From Sphingobium yanoikuyae (GTDB taxonomy: Bacteria; Pseudomonadota; Alphaproteobacteria; Sphingomonadales; Sphingomonadaceae), in the NCBI RefSeq assembly GCF_013001025.1, contig NZ_CP053021.1:806001-870000 (forward strand): DNA of 64,000 nt, read 5' to 3'. The translations under genes and the position numbers were made by a program. Position 1 is the first letter of the stretch, and each line of letters starts with the position of its first letter. The notes under the pieces were generated by a model that ran no database searches, had not been told where the DNA came from, and worked only from the letters and a program-made list of their open reading frames with translations. Below, one piece after another: positions 24,802 to 33,061 of the stretch.

Positions 24802-25619
24802 TTGCGCACCATCAACACGTCGCAGGGCGCGCCTTCGAGCAATTCGGAGGCGCGGCTGCCGATCAGCGCATGGACGAAGCCGCTGCGACCATGGGCGCCC
24901 AGCACCAGCAGGTCGATATCGCGCTGTGCGATCAGGGTCGGCAGCACCTCGCCGGCGCGACCCTCGATCAGTTCGACCTGGAAGGGGCGGGCTTGGCCGG
25001 CCAGTTCCGGACGCGCGGCAAATTCGGCGCTTTCCCGTTCCGCTTCCGACCGGGCGAAGGCCAAGGTCTGGTCGGGATCGAGGCGGGACGGAAAGCCGCC
25101 ATCATAGACATGGACCAGATCGAGCCGCGCCTTTGGAAACAGCATCGCGGTCATCTGCACGGCATGGAGCGAACAGTCGGAAAAGTCGGTTGCGATCAGG
25201 ATGCGCCGATACGGATGGCGCGGCCGTTCCTTGACCACCAGCACCGGCACGGGCGAACGCCGGACCAGATAGTCGACCGCCGTGCCCAGGATGAAGTCGC
25301 CGACATGATTGTGGCGAGCCGGGCCGACGACGATCACCGCGCTGCCCCGCTCCTTGCCCAGTTCCGCGATGGTTTCGGGCGCGCGGCCCTGGATCAGCAC
25401 CGGTTCGACCGGCGCGGCGACGCCCTCGGTCAGCTTGGCGATGACCCGTTTGGCGCGATCGGAGGCGCGGGCGACATGGGCGGCATCGCCCTTGTCCAGC
25501 GCATGGGCGACGAGCAGCGTGCCGCCCAGATCGGTCGCCAGTTCGACGGCCCGGTCAAAGGCCCGGTCGCTGCGGGCGGTCAGATCGGTGGCGATGAGGA
25601 TGGTTGGCGGCACGAACAT
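24798..25619 (-). CDS. Tandem universal stress protein
   Basis: 273 residues with two UspA domains (about 4-135 and 140-273). Each ends in the ATP-binding signature (GPARHNHVGDFILGTAVDYLVRRSPVPVLVV and GAHGRSGFVHALIGSRASELL). ATG 25619 has its GAGGGAG directly adjacent, so GTG 25613, 6 bases further, may be the true start. It lies 54 bases after cydC on the same strand and probably belongs to the cydDC transcript, linking it with low-oxygen respiration. Such tandem Usp proteins are often FNR/FixK-controlled. Role: stress tolerance, mechanism unknown. Confidence 0.87.
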   Translation of the reverse strand: MFVPPTILIATDLTARSDRAFDRAVELATDLGGTLLVAHALDKGDAAHVARASDRAKRVIAKLTEGVAAPVEPVLIQGRAPETIAELGKERGSAVIVVGPARHNHVGDFILGTAVDYLVRRSPVPVLVVKERPRHPYRRILIATDFSDCSLHAVQMTAMLFPKARLDLVHVYDGGFPSRLDPDQTLAFARSEAERESAEFAARPELAGQARPFQVELIEGRAGEVLPTLIAQRDIDLLVLGAHGRSGFVHALIGSRASELLEGAPCDVLMVRN

Positions 25620-25673
25620 CTCCCTCTTGTGTCGGGCGGTGGCTAAGCGCTTGCAAGACAAAGCCTATCATCC

Positions 25674-27299
25674 TCACGCCGCGCTTGCCACTCCGGGTAG
25701 ACCCTGGCCCGGCAGGGGGGCGATTGCAGACACCGGCACCTGTCGGTCGGTCAGCGTGAGTGGCGCGGGGCGGTGCGAAATCAGGATAAGGCCAGTGCCG
25801 GTCCGGTCGAGCCAGATGCGCAGCCGGCTGATTAGAAGCGCCTCGGTCGCGGCGTCCAGCCCCTCGGTCGGCTCGTCCAGCAACAGCCAGGGACGGCCGG
25901 TCAGCAGCGCGCGTGCCAGCGACAGCCGCTTTCGTTCGCCGCCTGACAAGGTGCCGCCGGCTTCACCCAGCCGATAGTCGATCCCGCCGGGCAGGCTGGC
26001 GATGCGCTGGTCGAGACAGGCGACATGCAGCGCATCGACCATATCGGCCGCATCGATGCCGGGTCGGGCGAGGCGCAGATTGTCGGCGATGCTGCCGGCC
26101 AGCATCGGCGCGTCCTGGGGCGAGAGGGCGAACTGGTCACGCAGTTCCGTCCCGGAGCAGGCTACCAGCGGATGGCCGCCAAGCGCGACATCGGCCGTGA
26201 CCGGACGCAGGCCGGCCAATCCCTCCGCAAACAGGCTCTTGCCCGAACCGGAGCGGCCAGTAACGGCGACGCGCGCACCGGGGCGCAATTCGACGTCGCC
26301 CAATCGGATGACTTGGGCTGTCGCGGCGGATGGCGCAGGCGCATCGTCCAGCGGCAGTGCATCAAGCGCGGCCAGCCGGGCGAGGCCGGCATCGACGCTG
26401 GCCTGGCGGAAGGCGGTGCGCGACAGTCCGGCCATCGCCTCCACCGCGCCGGCGCTGGCCAGCAAGGCGAGCGCGACCAGTGGCGCGGGGGCATCGGCGC
26501 CGAGCAGCACCAGCATGACCGCGAGCGCGCTGTAGGCCGCAAGCAGCGCTGCCTGCACGCCTTCGCCGATGAACAGGCGGGCGCGTGCCCGGTCGAGCCG
26601 GCGCGTGAGCGGTGCCAGTTCGGCCATCACCCGGTCACCCAGCCCATAGGCCGCGATTTCTGCGCGGGCGCTCGCGAGTTCGACATAGCGCGCGCGGAGC
26701 GCGCCGAGCGCATCGGCGGCCTGCTGCGCGGGGCCTTCGGTCAGGCGGCGGGCGAGGCTGCGCAGCAAGAGCGGCAAGGCGGCGAGCATCAGCGCGAGCA
26801 GTAGGGCCGACAGCCAGCCGCCGCTCGCCGCCAGCATCACGCCCGCCAGCGCCGCCATCAATCCGGCGATCCGGCTGGGACGGCGCACCACCAGATCCTC
26901 CAGCGCGTCGATGTCGCCGGTCAGCCGCGCGGCGGCGTCGCCGCTGGACAAGGGCAGGGCGGTGCGGCTGTCCTGCGCGGCAAGGCGGGCGAACAGGCTG
27001 GCGCGCAGGCCGCCCATGGCTTCGAGCGCGGCGCGATGCGACCAGAGCCGTTCGCCATAGCGCGAGACGGTGCGCAATATGGCGAGCAGCCGGATCGCGG
27101 CGCTGGGCACCAGATAGTTGAACGCCTGCACGGCGACCGTGCCGGCCGCGCCGGCCATGGCGGCGGCGGTCAGGAACCAGCCGGCCAGCGCCAGCAACGC
27201 GATGCCGGCCAGCGCGGCGATGACGGCGCACAGCGTCGCGCGGCGCAGCAGCATCGCGGAGCCTGTCGCCTTGTCGAGCGCGATCCGGATCGGGTTCAC
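25674..27299 (-). CDS. cydC: Thiol reductant ABC exporter subunit CydC
   Basis: 541 residues: six-helix transmembrane domain (about 10-300) and ATPase domain (about 335-530) with Walker A GRSGSGKS, Q-loop LSPQDAPMLAGS, signature LSGGERKRL, Walker B WLLLDEPTEGLD and switch His (ILISHRP). With CydD it exports glutathione/cysteine to the periplasm, needed to assemble cytochrome bd. Start overlaps the cydD stop by 4 bases. Identified as CydC by order after cydD and by the short N-terminus. Confidence 0.88.
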   Translation of the reverse strand: MNPIRIALDKATGSAMLLRRATLCAVIAALAGIALLALAGWFLTAAAMAGAAGTVAVQAFNYLVPSAAIRLLAILRTVSRYGERLWSHRAALEAMGGLRASLFARLAAQDSRTALPLSSGDAAARLTGDIDALEDLVVRRPSRIAGLMAALAGVMLAASGGWLSALLLALMLAALPLLLRSLARRLTEGPAQQAADALGALRARYVELASARAEIAAYGLGDRVMAELAPLTRRLDRARARLFIGEGVQAALLAAYSALAVMLVLLGADAPAPLVALALLASAGAVEAMAGLSRTAFRQASVDAGLARLAALDALPLDDAPAPSAATAQVIRLGDVELRPGARVAVTGRSGSGKSLFAEGLAGLRPVTADVALGGHPLVACSGTELRDQFALSPQDAPMLAGSIADNLRLARPGIDAADMVDALHVACLDQRIASLPGGIDYRLGEAGGTLSGGERKRLSLARALLTGRPWLLLDEPTEGLDAATEALLISRLRIWLDRTGTGLILISHRPAPLTLTDRQVPVSAIAPLPGQGLPGVASAA

Positions 27300-28810
27300 A
27301 GCATCACCTCCATCCGCGCGGCGGCGGTCAGGCGATGATCGTGGGTGGCGACCAGGATCGCGCGCTCGACCGACAAGGCGACCAGCAGGGCGATGATGTC
27401 GGCGGCGCTCTCCGCATCCAGATCGGCGGTGGGTTCGTCGCAGAGCAGAACGGGCCGTTCGGACAGGATGGCGCGGGCGAGGCCGATGCGCCGCCGTTCG
27501 CCGCCCGACAGGCCCGCCCCCTGATGATCGATGGCAAGGTCCAGCCCTTCGGGCCGCGCGACCAGCATCGGCGTCAAGCCGACACGCGCGGCAACCTGCG
27601 CGATCTCGGCTCGGTCGGCATCAGGGCGGGCGAGGGCGATATTGTCGGCCAGGCTGCCGGGCAGCAGCAGCGGCCGCTGGGCCGCCCAGGCGATGCGCGC
27701 GGGATCGACCAGAGACAGTTCGCCCGAGGCCGGGTCAATCTGTCCGGCGATCGCGGCGAGCATGCTGGTCTTGCCGCTGCCGGTGGGACCAGTGAGGGCG
27801 ATCAGGTCATGCGGCTTGAGCGTCAGGCTGACCGGGCCGATCCCCGAACCGATGCCGATCCGCAAATCCTTGAGATGGAGGCCATCGAACGGGGGGCTGG
27901 CGGGATGCGGCGCGGCCTCCGCTTCCGGCAGGGCGGCAGCAATCGCCTTGTCCGCCGCTTCGCCCATCTGCTTGTCATGATAGGCCGCGGCCAAGCGGCG
28001 CATCGGCAGGTAGAATTCCGGCGCCAGCGCCAACGCGAACAGCGCGGCGCGCAGGTCCAGTGTTTCGGGGGCGGGGAAGGGCAGCAGGCCAAGCAGGGCA
28101 AAGCCGCAATAGACCGCGACCAGCGCCACCGAGAGCGCCGCGAAAAATTCCAGCACGGCCCCCGACAGGAAGGCGACGCGCAGCACCGCGCCGGTGCGGG
28201 TCGCCACCTCCTGCGCGGCGCCCGCCACCTGTCGGCTGATCCGCACCTGCGCGCCATGGTGACGGATCAGCGGCAGCGCGCGCAGCCGGTCGACGAACAG
28301 GCCCGACAATTCGGCCAAGGCCGCCAGTTGCCGCTCGGCCGCCGCCCGCGCCGCCGTGCCCGCCAGCACCATGCCGAAGGCGAAGGGGATCAAGGTCGCC
28401 AGCATGATCGCGGCGCAAACCCAGCTTGCGGTCGCGACGATCGCCGCCACCAGCAGCGGCCCCAGCACCGCCGCCTTGCGGATGGGCAGGAAGCGGGCGC
28501 CATGCGCCTCGATCGCGGCGAGATGGTCGATCGCCAACGTCGCATTCTCGCCCGCCAGCAGCGGCCGGGCCAGCCGTGCGCCGAGCAGCCGGGGCAGCAG
28601 TGTCGATCGCCGCGCGGCGACGATGCGCTGGGCCGACCGGATCGCCTGGACATGGGCCAGCATCAGCCCGGCCGCACGTACCAGCCCGCCGGCCAAGAGC
28701 AACAGCGGCGACAGCCAGCCGATCGCGACGCCATCGGCCAGCGCACTGACACCCTGCGCCAGTCCCGCCGCGAAAAGAGCGGCGCCGATGATGTCGATGA
28801 CCCAACCCAT
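27296..28810 (-). CDS. cydD: Thiol reductant ABC exporter subunit CydD
   Basis: 504 residues; six-helix domain, then ATPase domain with Walker A GPTGSGKT, WAAQRPLLLPGSLADNI, signature LSGGERRRIGLARA and Walker B LLCDEPTADLD with HDHR switch. Partner of CydC. First gene of a probable cydD-cydC-usp operon, divergent from cydABX. The shared 143-base promoter region contains an FNR-like site. Confidence 0.88.
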   Translation of the reverse strand: MGWVIDIIGAALFAAGLAQGVSALADGVAIGWLSPLLLLAGGLVRAAGLMLAHVQAIRSAQRIVAARRSTLLPRLLGARLARPLLAGENATLAIDHLAAIEAHGARFLPIRKAAVLGPLLVAAIVATASWVCAAIMLATLIPFAFGMVLAGTAARAAAERQLAALAELSGLFVDRLRALPLIRHHGAQVRISRQVAGAAQEVATRTGAVLRVAFLSGAVLEFFAALSVALVAVYCGFALLGLLPFPAPETLDLRAALFALALAPEFYLPMRRLAAAYHDKQMGEAADKAIAAALPEAEAAPHPASPPFDGLHLKDLRIGIGSGIGPVSLTLKPHDLIALTGPTGSGKTSMLAAIAGQIDPASGELSLVDPARIAWAAQRPLLLPGSLADNIALARPDADRAEIAQVAARVGLTPMLVARPEGLDLAIDHQGAGLSGGERRRIGLARAILSERPVLLCDEPTADLDAESAADIIALLVALSVERAILVATHDHRLTAAARMEVML

Positions 28811-28874
28811 GCCTGCGGTTTTCCCTAGCTAGACCTTGCGTCCCGTTTATTTAGGTTTGGCGGCAGAATATAAT

Positions 28875-28888
28875 TTGATCTGTCTCAA
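28875..28888. promoter_or_regulatory. FNR/FixK-type box between cydDC and cydABX
   Basis: TTGAT-CTGT-CTCAA matches the FNR-family consensus TTGAT-N4-ATCAA at 9 of 10 informative bases. It lies 65 bases from the cydD start and 66 from the cydA start, suitable to activate both divergent operons under low oxygen. Binding is inferred. Confidence 0.6.
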
Positions 28889-28953
28889 TGATGTAGCGCC
28901 GTCACGTCCATATTTCGCCAGCCAACTTGGTTCAGGGAAGAAAGGGGGTCGCG

Positions 28954-30534
28954 ATGATAAGCATGGCCGTCGTTGAATTATCCAGGCTGCAATTCGCTCT
29001 CACAGCTTTATACCATTTCCTGTTCGTGCCCCTGACGCTGGGCCTTTCCTTCATGCTCGTCATCATGGAAAGCGTCTATGTCATGACGGACCGCCCGATC
29101 TGGCGGGATATCACCCGCTTCTGGGGCAAGCTGTTCGGGATCAACTTCGTCCTTGGCGTGGCCACCGGCCTCACCATGGAGTTCGAATTCGGCACCAACT
29201 GGGCCTATTATTCGCACTATGTCGGCGACATTTTCGGCGCGCCGCTGGCGATCGAGGGCCTGATGGCCTTCTTCCTGGAGGCGACCTTCGTCGGCCTCAT
29301 GTTCTTCGGCTGGGATCGCCTGTCGAAGCGCGGCCATCTGCTCACCACCTTCATGGTGGCGCTGGGGTCGAACCTGTCGGCGCTGTGGATATTGGTCGCC
29401 AATGGCTGGATGCAGCATCCCACCGGCGCGACCTTCAACCCGCAGACGATGCGGATGGAGGTGACCGATTTCATGGCGGTGATCTTCAATCCGGTCGCCC
29501 AGGCGAAGTTCGTCCACACCGTCAGCGCCGGCTATGTCTGCGCCAGCGTCTTCGTGCTGGGGGGCTCGGCCTATTATTTGCTGAAGGGCAAGCATGTCGC
29601 CATCGCCAAGCGCTCCTTCACCGTCGCGGCCGCCTTTGGCCTTGCCGCGTCGCTGTCGGTCGTCGTGCTGGGTGATGAAAGCGGCTATGCGCTGACCGAG
29701 AACCAGAAGATGAAGCTCGCCGCGATCGAGGGCATGTGGCAGACCGAGCCTGCACCGGCCGGCCTGACTCTGTTCGGCCTGCCGTCCAACAGCGGGCGCG
29801 AGACCACGCATGAGATCAAGGTGCCTTATGTGCTGGGCCTCATCTCCACCCGCAGCCTGACCGGCGAAGTCACCGGCATCAACCAGCTGGTCGACACGGC
29901 CAAGGTGCGGATTGCCGCCGGCATCATCGCCTATGATGCGGTCGAGACACTGAAGGTCGATCGCAACGACCTGGTCGCGCGCGAGGCGTTCGAGCGCAAC
30001 AAGGCGGATCTGGGCTATGCCCTGCTGCTGAAGCGCTTCATCGCCGATCCGCGCCAGGCCGATGCCGCGACGATCGAGAAGGCGGCCTGGAGCACCGTGC
30101 CCAATGTGCCGGCGATCTTCTGGATGTTCCGCATCATGGCGGGGCTGGGCTTTGCCTTCATCGCCTTCTTCGCGACCGCCTTTGCCTTCTCGTCGATGCG
30201 GCGGTTCGATGCGCGCTGGTTCCTTAAACTGGCCCTGTTCATGATGCCGATGCCCTGGATCGCGATCGAGGTCGGTTGGGCCGTGGCGGAAATCGGGCGC
30301 CAGCCCTGGGCGGTGGACGGCGTGCTGCCGACCTTCCTCGCCGCCTCCAGCCTGACGGTGCCGCAATTGTGGACCACCATTATCGGCTTCACCCTGCTCT
30401 ACGGTATCCTGGCGGTGATCGAGGTGAAGCTGATGCTCGCCACCATTGCCAAGGGGCCGGAACGCTATGTCCCCTGGCGGCCTGACAGCCCCGCCGAGCC
30501 GGCGCCCGATTTTCGCGCCGTGCCCGCCGAATGA
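28954..30534 (+). CDS. cydA: Cytochrome bd ubiquinol oxidase subunit I
   Basis: 526 residues, nine transmembrane helices. Haem ligands: His in LTALYHFLFVPLTLG (b595/d side), His in AKFVHTVSAGY (b558) and the distal Met. The GRQPW motif (VAEIGRQPWAVDGVLPT) is present; the Q-loop is of the short type. Oxidises quinol and reduces oxygen to water at high affinity in the inner membrane. ATG 28954 follows AAAGGGGG. First gene of cydABX. Confidence 0.95.
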   Translation: MISMAVVELSRLQFALTALYHFLFVPLTLGLSFMLVIMESVYVMTDRPIWRDITRFWGKLFGINFVLGVATGLTMEFEFGTNWAYYSHYVGDIFGAPLAIEGLMAFFLEATFVGLMFFGWDRLSKRGHLLTTFMVALGSNLSALWILVANGWMQHPTGATFNPQTMRMEVTDFMAVIFNPVAQAKFVHTVSAGYVCASVFVLGGSAYYLLKGKHVAIAKRSFTVAAAFGLAASLSVVVLGDESGYALTENQKMKLAAIEGMWQTEPAPAGLTLFGLPSNSGRETTHEIKVPYVLGLISTRSLTGEVTGINQLVDTAKVRIAAGIIAYDAVETLKVDRNDLVAREAFERNKADLGYALLLKRFIADPRQADAATIEKAAWSTVPNVPAIFWMFRIMAGLGFAFIAFFATAFAFSSMRRFDARWFLKLALFMMPMPWIAIEVGWAVAEIGRQPWAVDGVLPTFLAASSLTVPQLWTTIIGFTLLYGILAVIEVKLMLATIAKGPERYVPWRPDSPAEPAPDFRAVPAE

Positions 30535-30558
30535 CGCCCGCCAACCGGAGTTAGGACA

Positions 30559-31704
30559 ATGACCATTCCGCTCGATTATGAAACGCTGCGCGTCATCTGG
30601 TGGCTGCTGCTGGGCGTGCTGCTGATCGGCTTCGCCCTCACCGACGGCTTCGACCTGGGATCGGCGGCGCTGCTGCCTTTTGCCGGCCGGACCGACGAGG
30701 AACGGCGCATGATAATCAACAGCGTCGGCGCCACCTGGGAAGGGAACCAGGTCTGGTTCATCCTGGGCGGCGGCGCCATCTTCGCCGCCTGGCCCTTCGT
30801 CTATGCCGTCAGCTTTTCCGGCTTCTATCTCGCCATGTTCCTGGTGCTGTCGGCGCTGATCCTGCGGCCCGTCGGCTTCAAATATCGCTCGAAGAAGCCG
30901 GACGCCCGCTGGCGGGCCGGCTGGGACTGGGCGCTGTTCGTGGGCGGCCTGGTGCCCGCGCTCGTCTTCGGCGTCGCGGTCGGCAATGTGCTGGTCGGCG
31001 CGCCCTTCCGCCTCGATGGCGATCTGCGCATGTTCTATGAAGGATCGCTGCTGGGCCTGTTCACGCCCTTCACCCTGCTGACCGGCCTGCTGTCGGTCGC
31101 GATGCTGGTGCTGCATGGCGCCGGCTGGCTCAGCCTCAAGACGCAGGGGCCGGTGCTGCAGCGCGTGCGCCTCTATGGTCAGGGCGCGGCGATCCTGTCG
31201 ATCCTGCTGTTCGCCATCGGCGGGCTGTTCGTCGCCTGGAGCGGCATGGGCTATCGCGTCGATGGCGTGATCGATCCCAATGGCCCGTCCAACCCGCATC
31301 TGGGTGGCGCGGTCGCGGCGGCGGGCGCCTGGCTCGACAATTATGCGGCGCATCCCTGGATGCTGCTGGCGCCGATCCTGGGCTTTGTTGGACCAGTGCT
31401 GGCATTGCTGGGCATTCGTGGCCGGCGCGACACGCTGGTCTTCACCGGCTCGTCGATCGCCAATGTCGGTATCATCAGCACCGTCGGCCTGTCGATGTTC
31501 CCCTTCATCCTGCCCAGCTCGATCGATCCGGGTTCCAGCCTGACCGCATGGAATGCCTCGTCCAGCCACGGCACCTTGTTCACCATGCTGATCTGCACCG
31601 TCATCTTCCTGCCGATCGTGCTGGCCTACACGGCCTGGGCCTACAAGGTGATGTTCGGCCGGGTGACCGAGCGGGAAATCCGCCTCAACCCCGACTTTTA
31701 CTAA
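30559..31704 (+). CDS. cydB: Cytochrome bd ubiquinol oxidase subunit II
   Basis: 381 residues, eight to nine transmembrane helices. Typical N-terminus MTIPLDYETLRVIWWLLLGVLLIGFALTDGFDLG, then INSVGATWEGNQVWFILGGGAIFAAWP and the C-terminal YTAWAYKVMFGRV. Starts 24 bases after cydA. Structural partner of CydA. Confidence 0.95.
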   Translation: MTIPLDYETLRVIWWLLLGVLLIGFALTDGFDLGSAALLPFAGRTDEERRMIINSVGATWEGNQVWFILGGGAIFAAWPFVYAVSFSGFYLAMFLVLSALILRPVGFKYRSKKPDARWRAGWDWALFVGGLVPALVFGVAVGNVLVGAPFRLDGDLRMFYEGSLLGLFTPFTLLTGLLSVAMLVLHGAGWLSLKTQGPVLQRVRLYGQGAAILSILLFAIGGLFVAWSGMGYRVDGVIDPNGPSNPHLGGAVAAAGAWLDNYAAHPWMLLAPILGFVGPVLALLGIRGRRDTLVFTGSSIANVGIISTVGLSMFPFILPSSIDPGSSLTAWNASSSHGTLFTMLICTVIFLPIVLAYTAWAYKVMFGRVTEREIRLNPDFY

Positions 31705-31715
31705 GGATCCGACCT

Positions 31716-31817
31716 ATGTGGTATTTTGCCTGGATATTGGGCGTCGGCCTGGCTGTCGGTTTCGGCATCCTCAACGGCGTCTGGCACGAGTTTCATTCGG
31801 AACCCGGCGAATATTGA
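31716..31817 (+). CDS. cydX: Cytochrome bd accessory subunit CydX
   Basis: A 33-residue one-helix protein beginning MWYFAWILGVGLAVGFG, the CydX hallmark. It starts 11 bases after cydB with an AAGGA ribosome site at the end of cydB. It stabilises the haem d site. Confidence 0.9.
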   Translation: MWYFAWILGVGLAVGFGILNGVWHEFHSEPGEY

Positions 31818-31900
31818 GCTGACAGATAGCGCCCCGGCGGTTTGACACGGCCGGGGCGTCACGCCACCCCATCGCGGCCAGAAGAATGCAGGGGAAGGGC

Positions 31901-32596
31901 ATGGAAGAAGAGGCCGAAACTGCCCGCATCGCGCGCCGCCATGCCCAGATATTGGGCGATGTCCCCCGCATCGAAGCGCTGAGCATCGACGAATATAGCG
32001 CCGATCTCGACCCGCTGATCCGGCAGATGATTGCCATCAACCAAAGCATCGACGCGCGCGAGGCGGACCTGCTGACGGACGTGACTGAAGCCCAGGCACA
32101 GGGGCAGGGCGACATGTCCGCCGTGCTGGCGCGCCTGCCTGAAATCATTCGCACCATGATGCGCCATCCCGCGCTGTTCGCCCGCCAGACCGATGTTGGC
32201 GTCACGCTGCTGACGCAGGGCAAGCTTTCTGCGCGCGATCGGGAAATGGCGATCCTGCGCGTGGCCTGGCTCTGTCAGGCGCCCTATGAATGGGGCGAGC
32301 ATGTGATGATCGCGCGCCATGCCGGCATCGGTCGGGACGAGGTGGAGCGCATCGTGACCGGTTCGGCCGATCCGGGCTGGAACGAGCATGACCGGGCGAT
32401 CCTGCGCGCCGTCGAGGAACTGCATGGCGACGCCATGATCGCCGACGCCACCTGGGCCGTGCTGGCTGCGCGTCTGGACGAGGCGCAACTGATCGAGCTG
32501 ACGGTGCTGATCGGCCAATATCAGGCCGTGGCCTATTATCAGAACAGCCTCAAGCTGCGCCTGCACGGCGGCAACAAGGGGCTGTCGGCCCGATAG
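31901..32596 (+). CDS. Carboxymuconolactone decarboxylase/AhpD-fold protein
   Basis: 231 residues of the CMD family (helical AhpD-like fold): RHPALFARQTDVGVTLLTQGKLSARDREMAILRVAWLCQAPYEWGEHVMIARHAGI, then a DRAILRAVEELH repeat half. The usual CxxC peroxidatic pair is absent (one Cys, WLCQAPYEWGEH), so it is not a peroxidase of the AhpD type. Close relatives are annotated only as CMD-family. ATG 31901 is preferred over 31886 because GGGGAAGGG precedes it. Not obviously part of the cyd operon. Confidence 0.8.
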   Translation: MEEEAETARIARRHAQILGDVPRIEALSIDEYSADLDPLIRQMIAINQSIDAREADLLTDVTEAQAQGQGDMSAVLARLPEIIRTMMRHPALFARQTDVGVTLLTQGKLSARDREMAILRVAWLCQAPYEWGEHVMIARHAGIGRDEVERIVTGSADPGWNEHDRAILRAVEELHGDAMIADATWAVLAARLDEAQLIELTVLIGQYQAVAYYQNSLKLRLHGGNKGLSAR

Positions 32597-32641
32597 GCCC
32601 GGCCGTCAGATCGGTTCAGTTGGCCGGTTCAGCCGATCCGT

Positions 32642-32779
32642 TCACTCGGCATGTTTCGGGGCGGGACTGTCCACCCTGACGAAGCCGTGCGGGGTCTGGA
32701 CCCACTGGCCGGCCTTCTTGCTGGTCGGCGTGAAGGCGACGCGGGCTTGGGGGCTGCTAGCGCTACGAATTGGCTTCAT
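32642..32779 (-). CDS. Small basic hypothetical protein, 45 aa
   Basis: From ATG 32779: MKPIRSASSPQARVAF, then TPTSKKAGQWVQTPHGFVRVD and a short acidic end. AGGGAG lies about 9 bases upstream. The closing GQWVQTPHGFVRVD half reads like a folded beta-hairpin. No family known to me; located in an AT-rich intergenic region. Confidence 0.5.
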   Translation of the reverse strand: MKPIRSASSPQARVAFTPTSKKAGQWVQTPHGFVRVDSPAPKHAE

Positions 32780-32980
32780 GGCTGGATACTCCCTGTTCCT
32801 TTTCATTCTATCCAAAATCACGCTGAACGAACCTCGGGAATAGTACGGGGATCGTCTATTTTCGGGATATTTTGTCGGATTGGATATTATTGCGGCCTTG
32901 AAATGCAAATTCACAAGTGCCCCTTTTGTTCCTAAGGAAAATCGCAAAATTGGCATGGTTTGGGTGCATCGCCGCCGTGA

Positions 32981-33007
32981 TTGGTTTGTCCAAATTGGTC
33001 ATGCCAA
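32981..33007. promoter_or_regulatory. Two tandem TTGG-N5-CCAA dyads upstream of the GH79-like gene
   Basis: TTGGTTTGTCCAA (32981-32993) and TTGGTCATGCCAA (32995-33007) are adjacent copies of one dyad, 14 bases apart; TTGGCATG at 32950-32957 gives a further half-site. They end 54 bases before the GH79-like start, where a promoter-proximal operator would lie. The regulator is unknown; the motif is different from the ACCGGT operator. Confidence 0.5.
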
Positions 33008-33061
33008 CTTGTGAGGTTACAGTCGCCGGGTTAGCCTCCCGCAAAATCGAGGGAGGATGCC

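Noticed and set aside
29008..31569. An 853-codon minus-strand open frame over cydA and cydB
   Set aside because: Antisense to highly conserved cydAB; His/Arg/Gln-rich shadow with no domain.
31901..32596. AhpD-type alkylhydroperoxidase function
   Set aside because: The CxxC peroxidatic pair is missing, so only the fold can be claimed.
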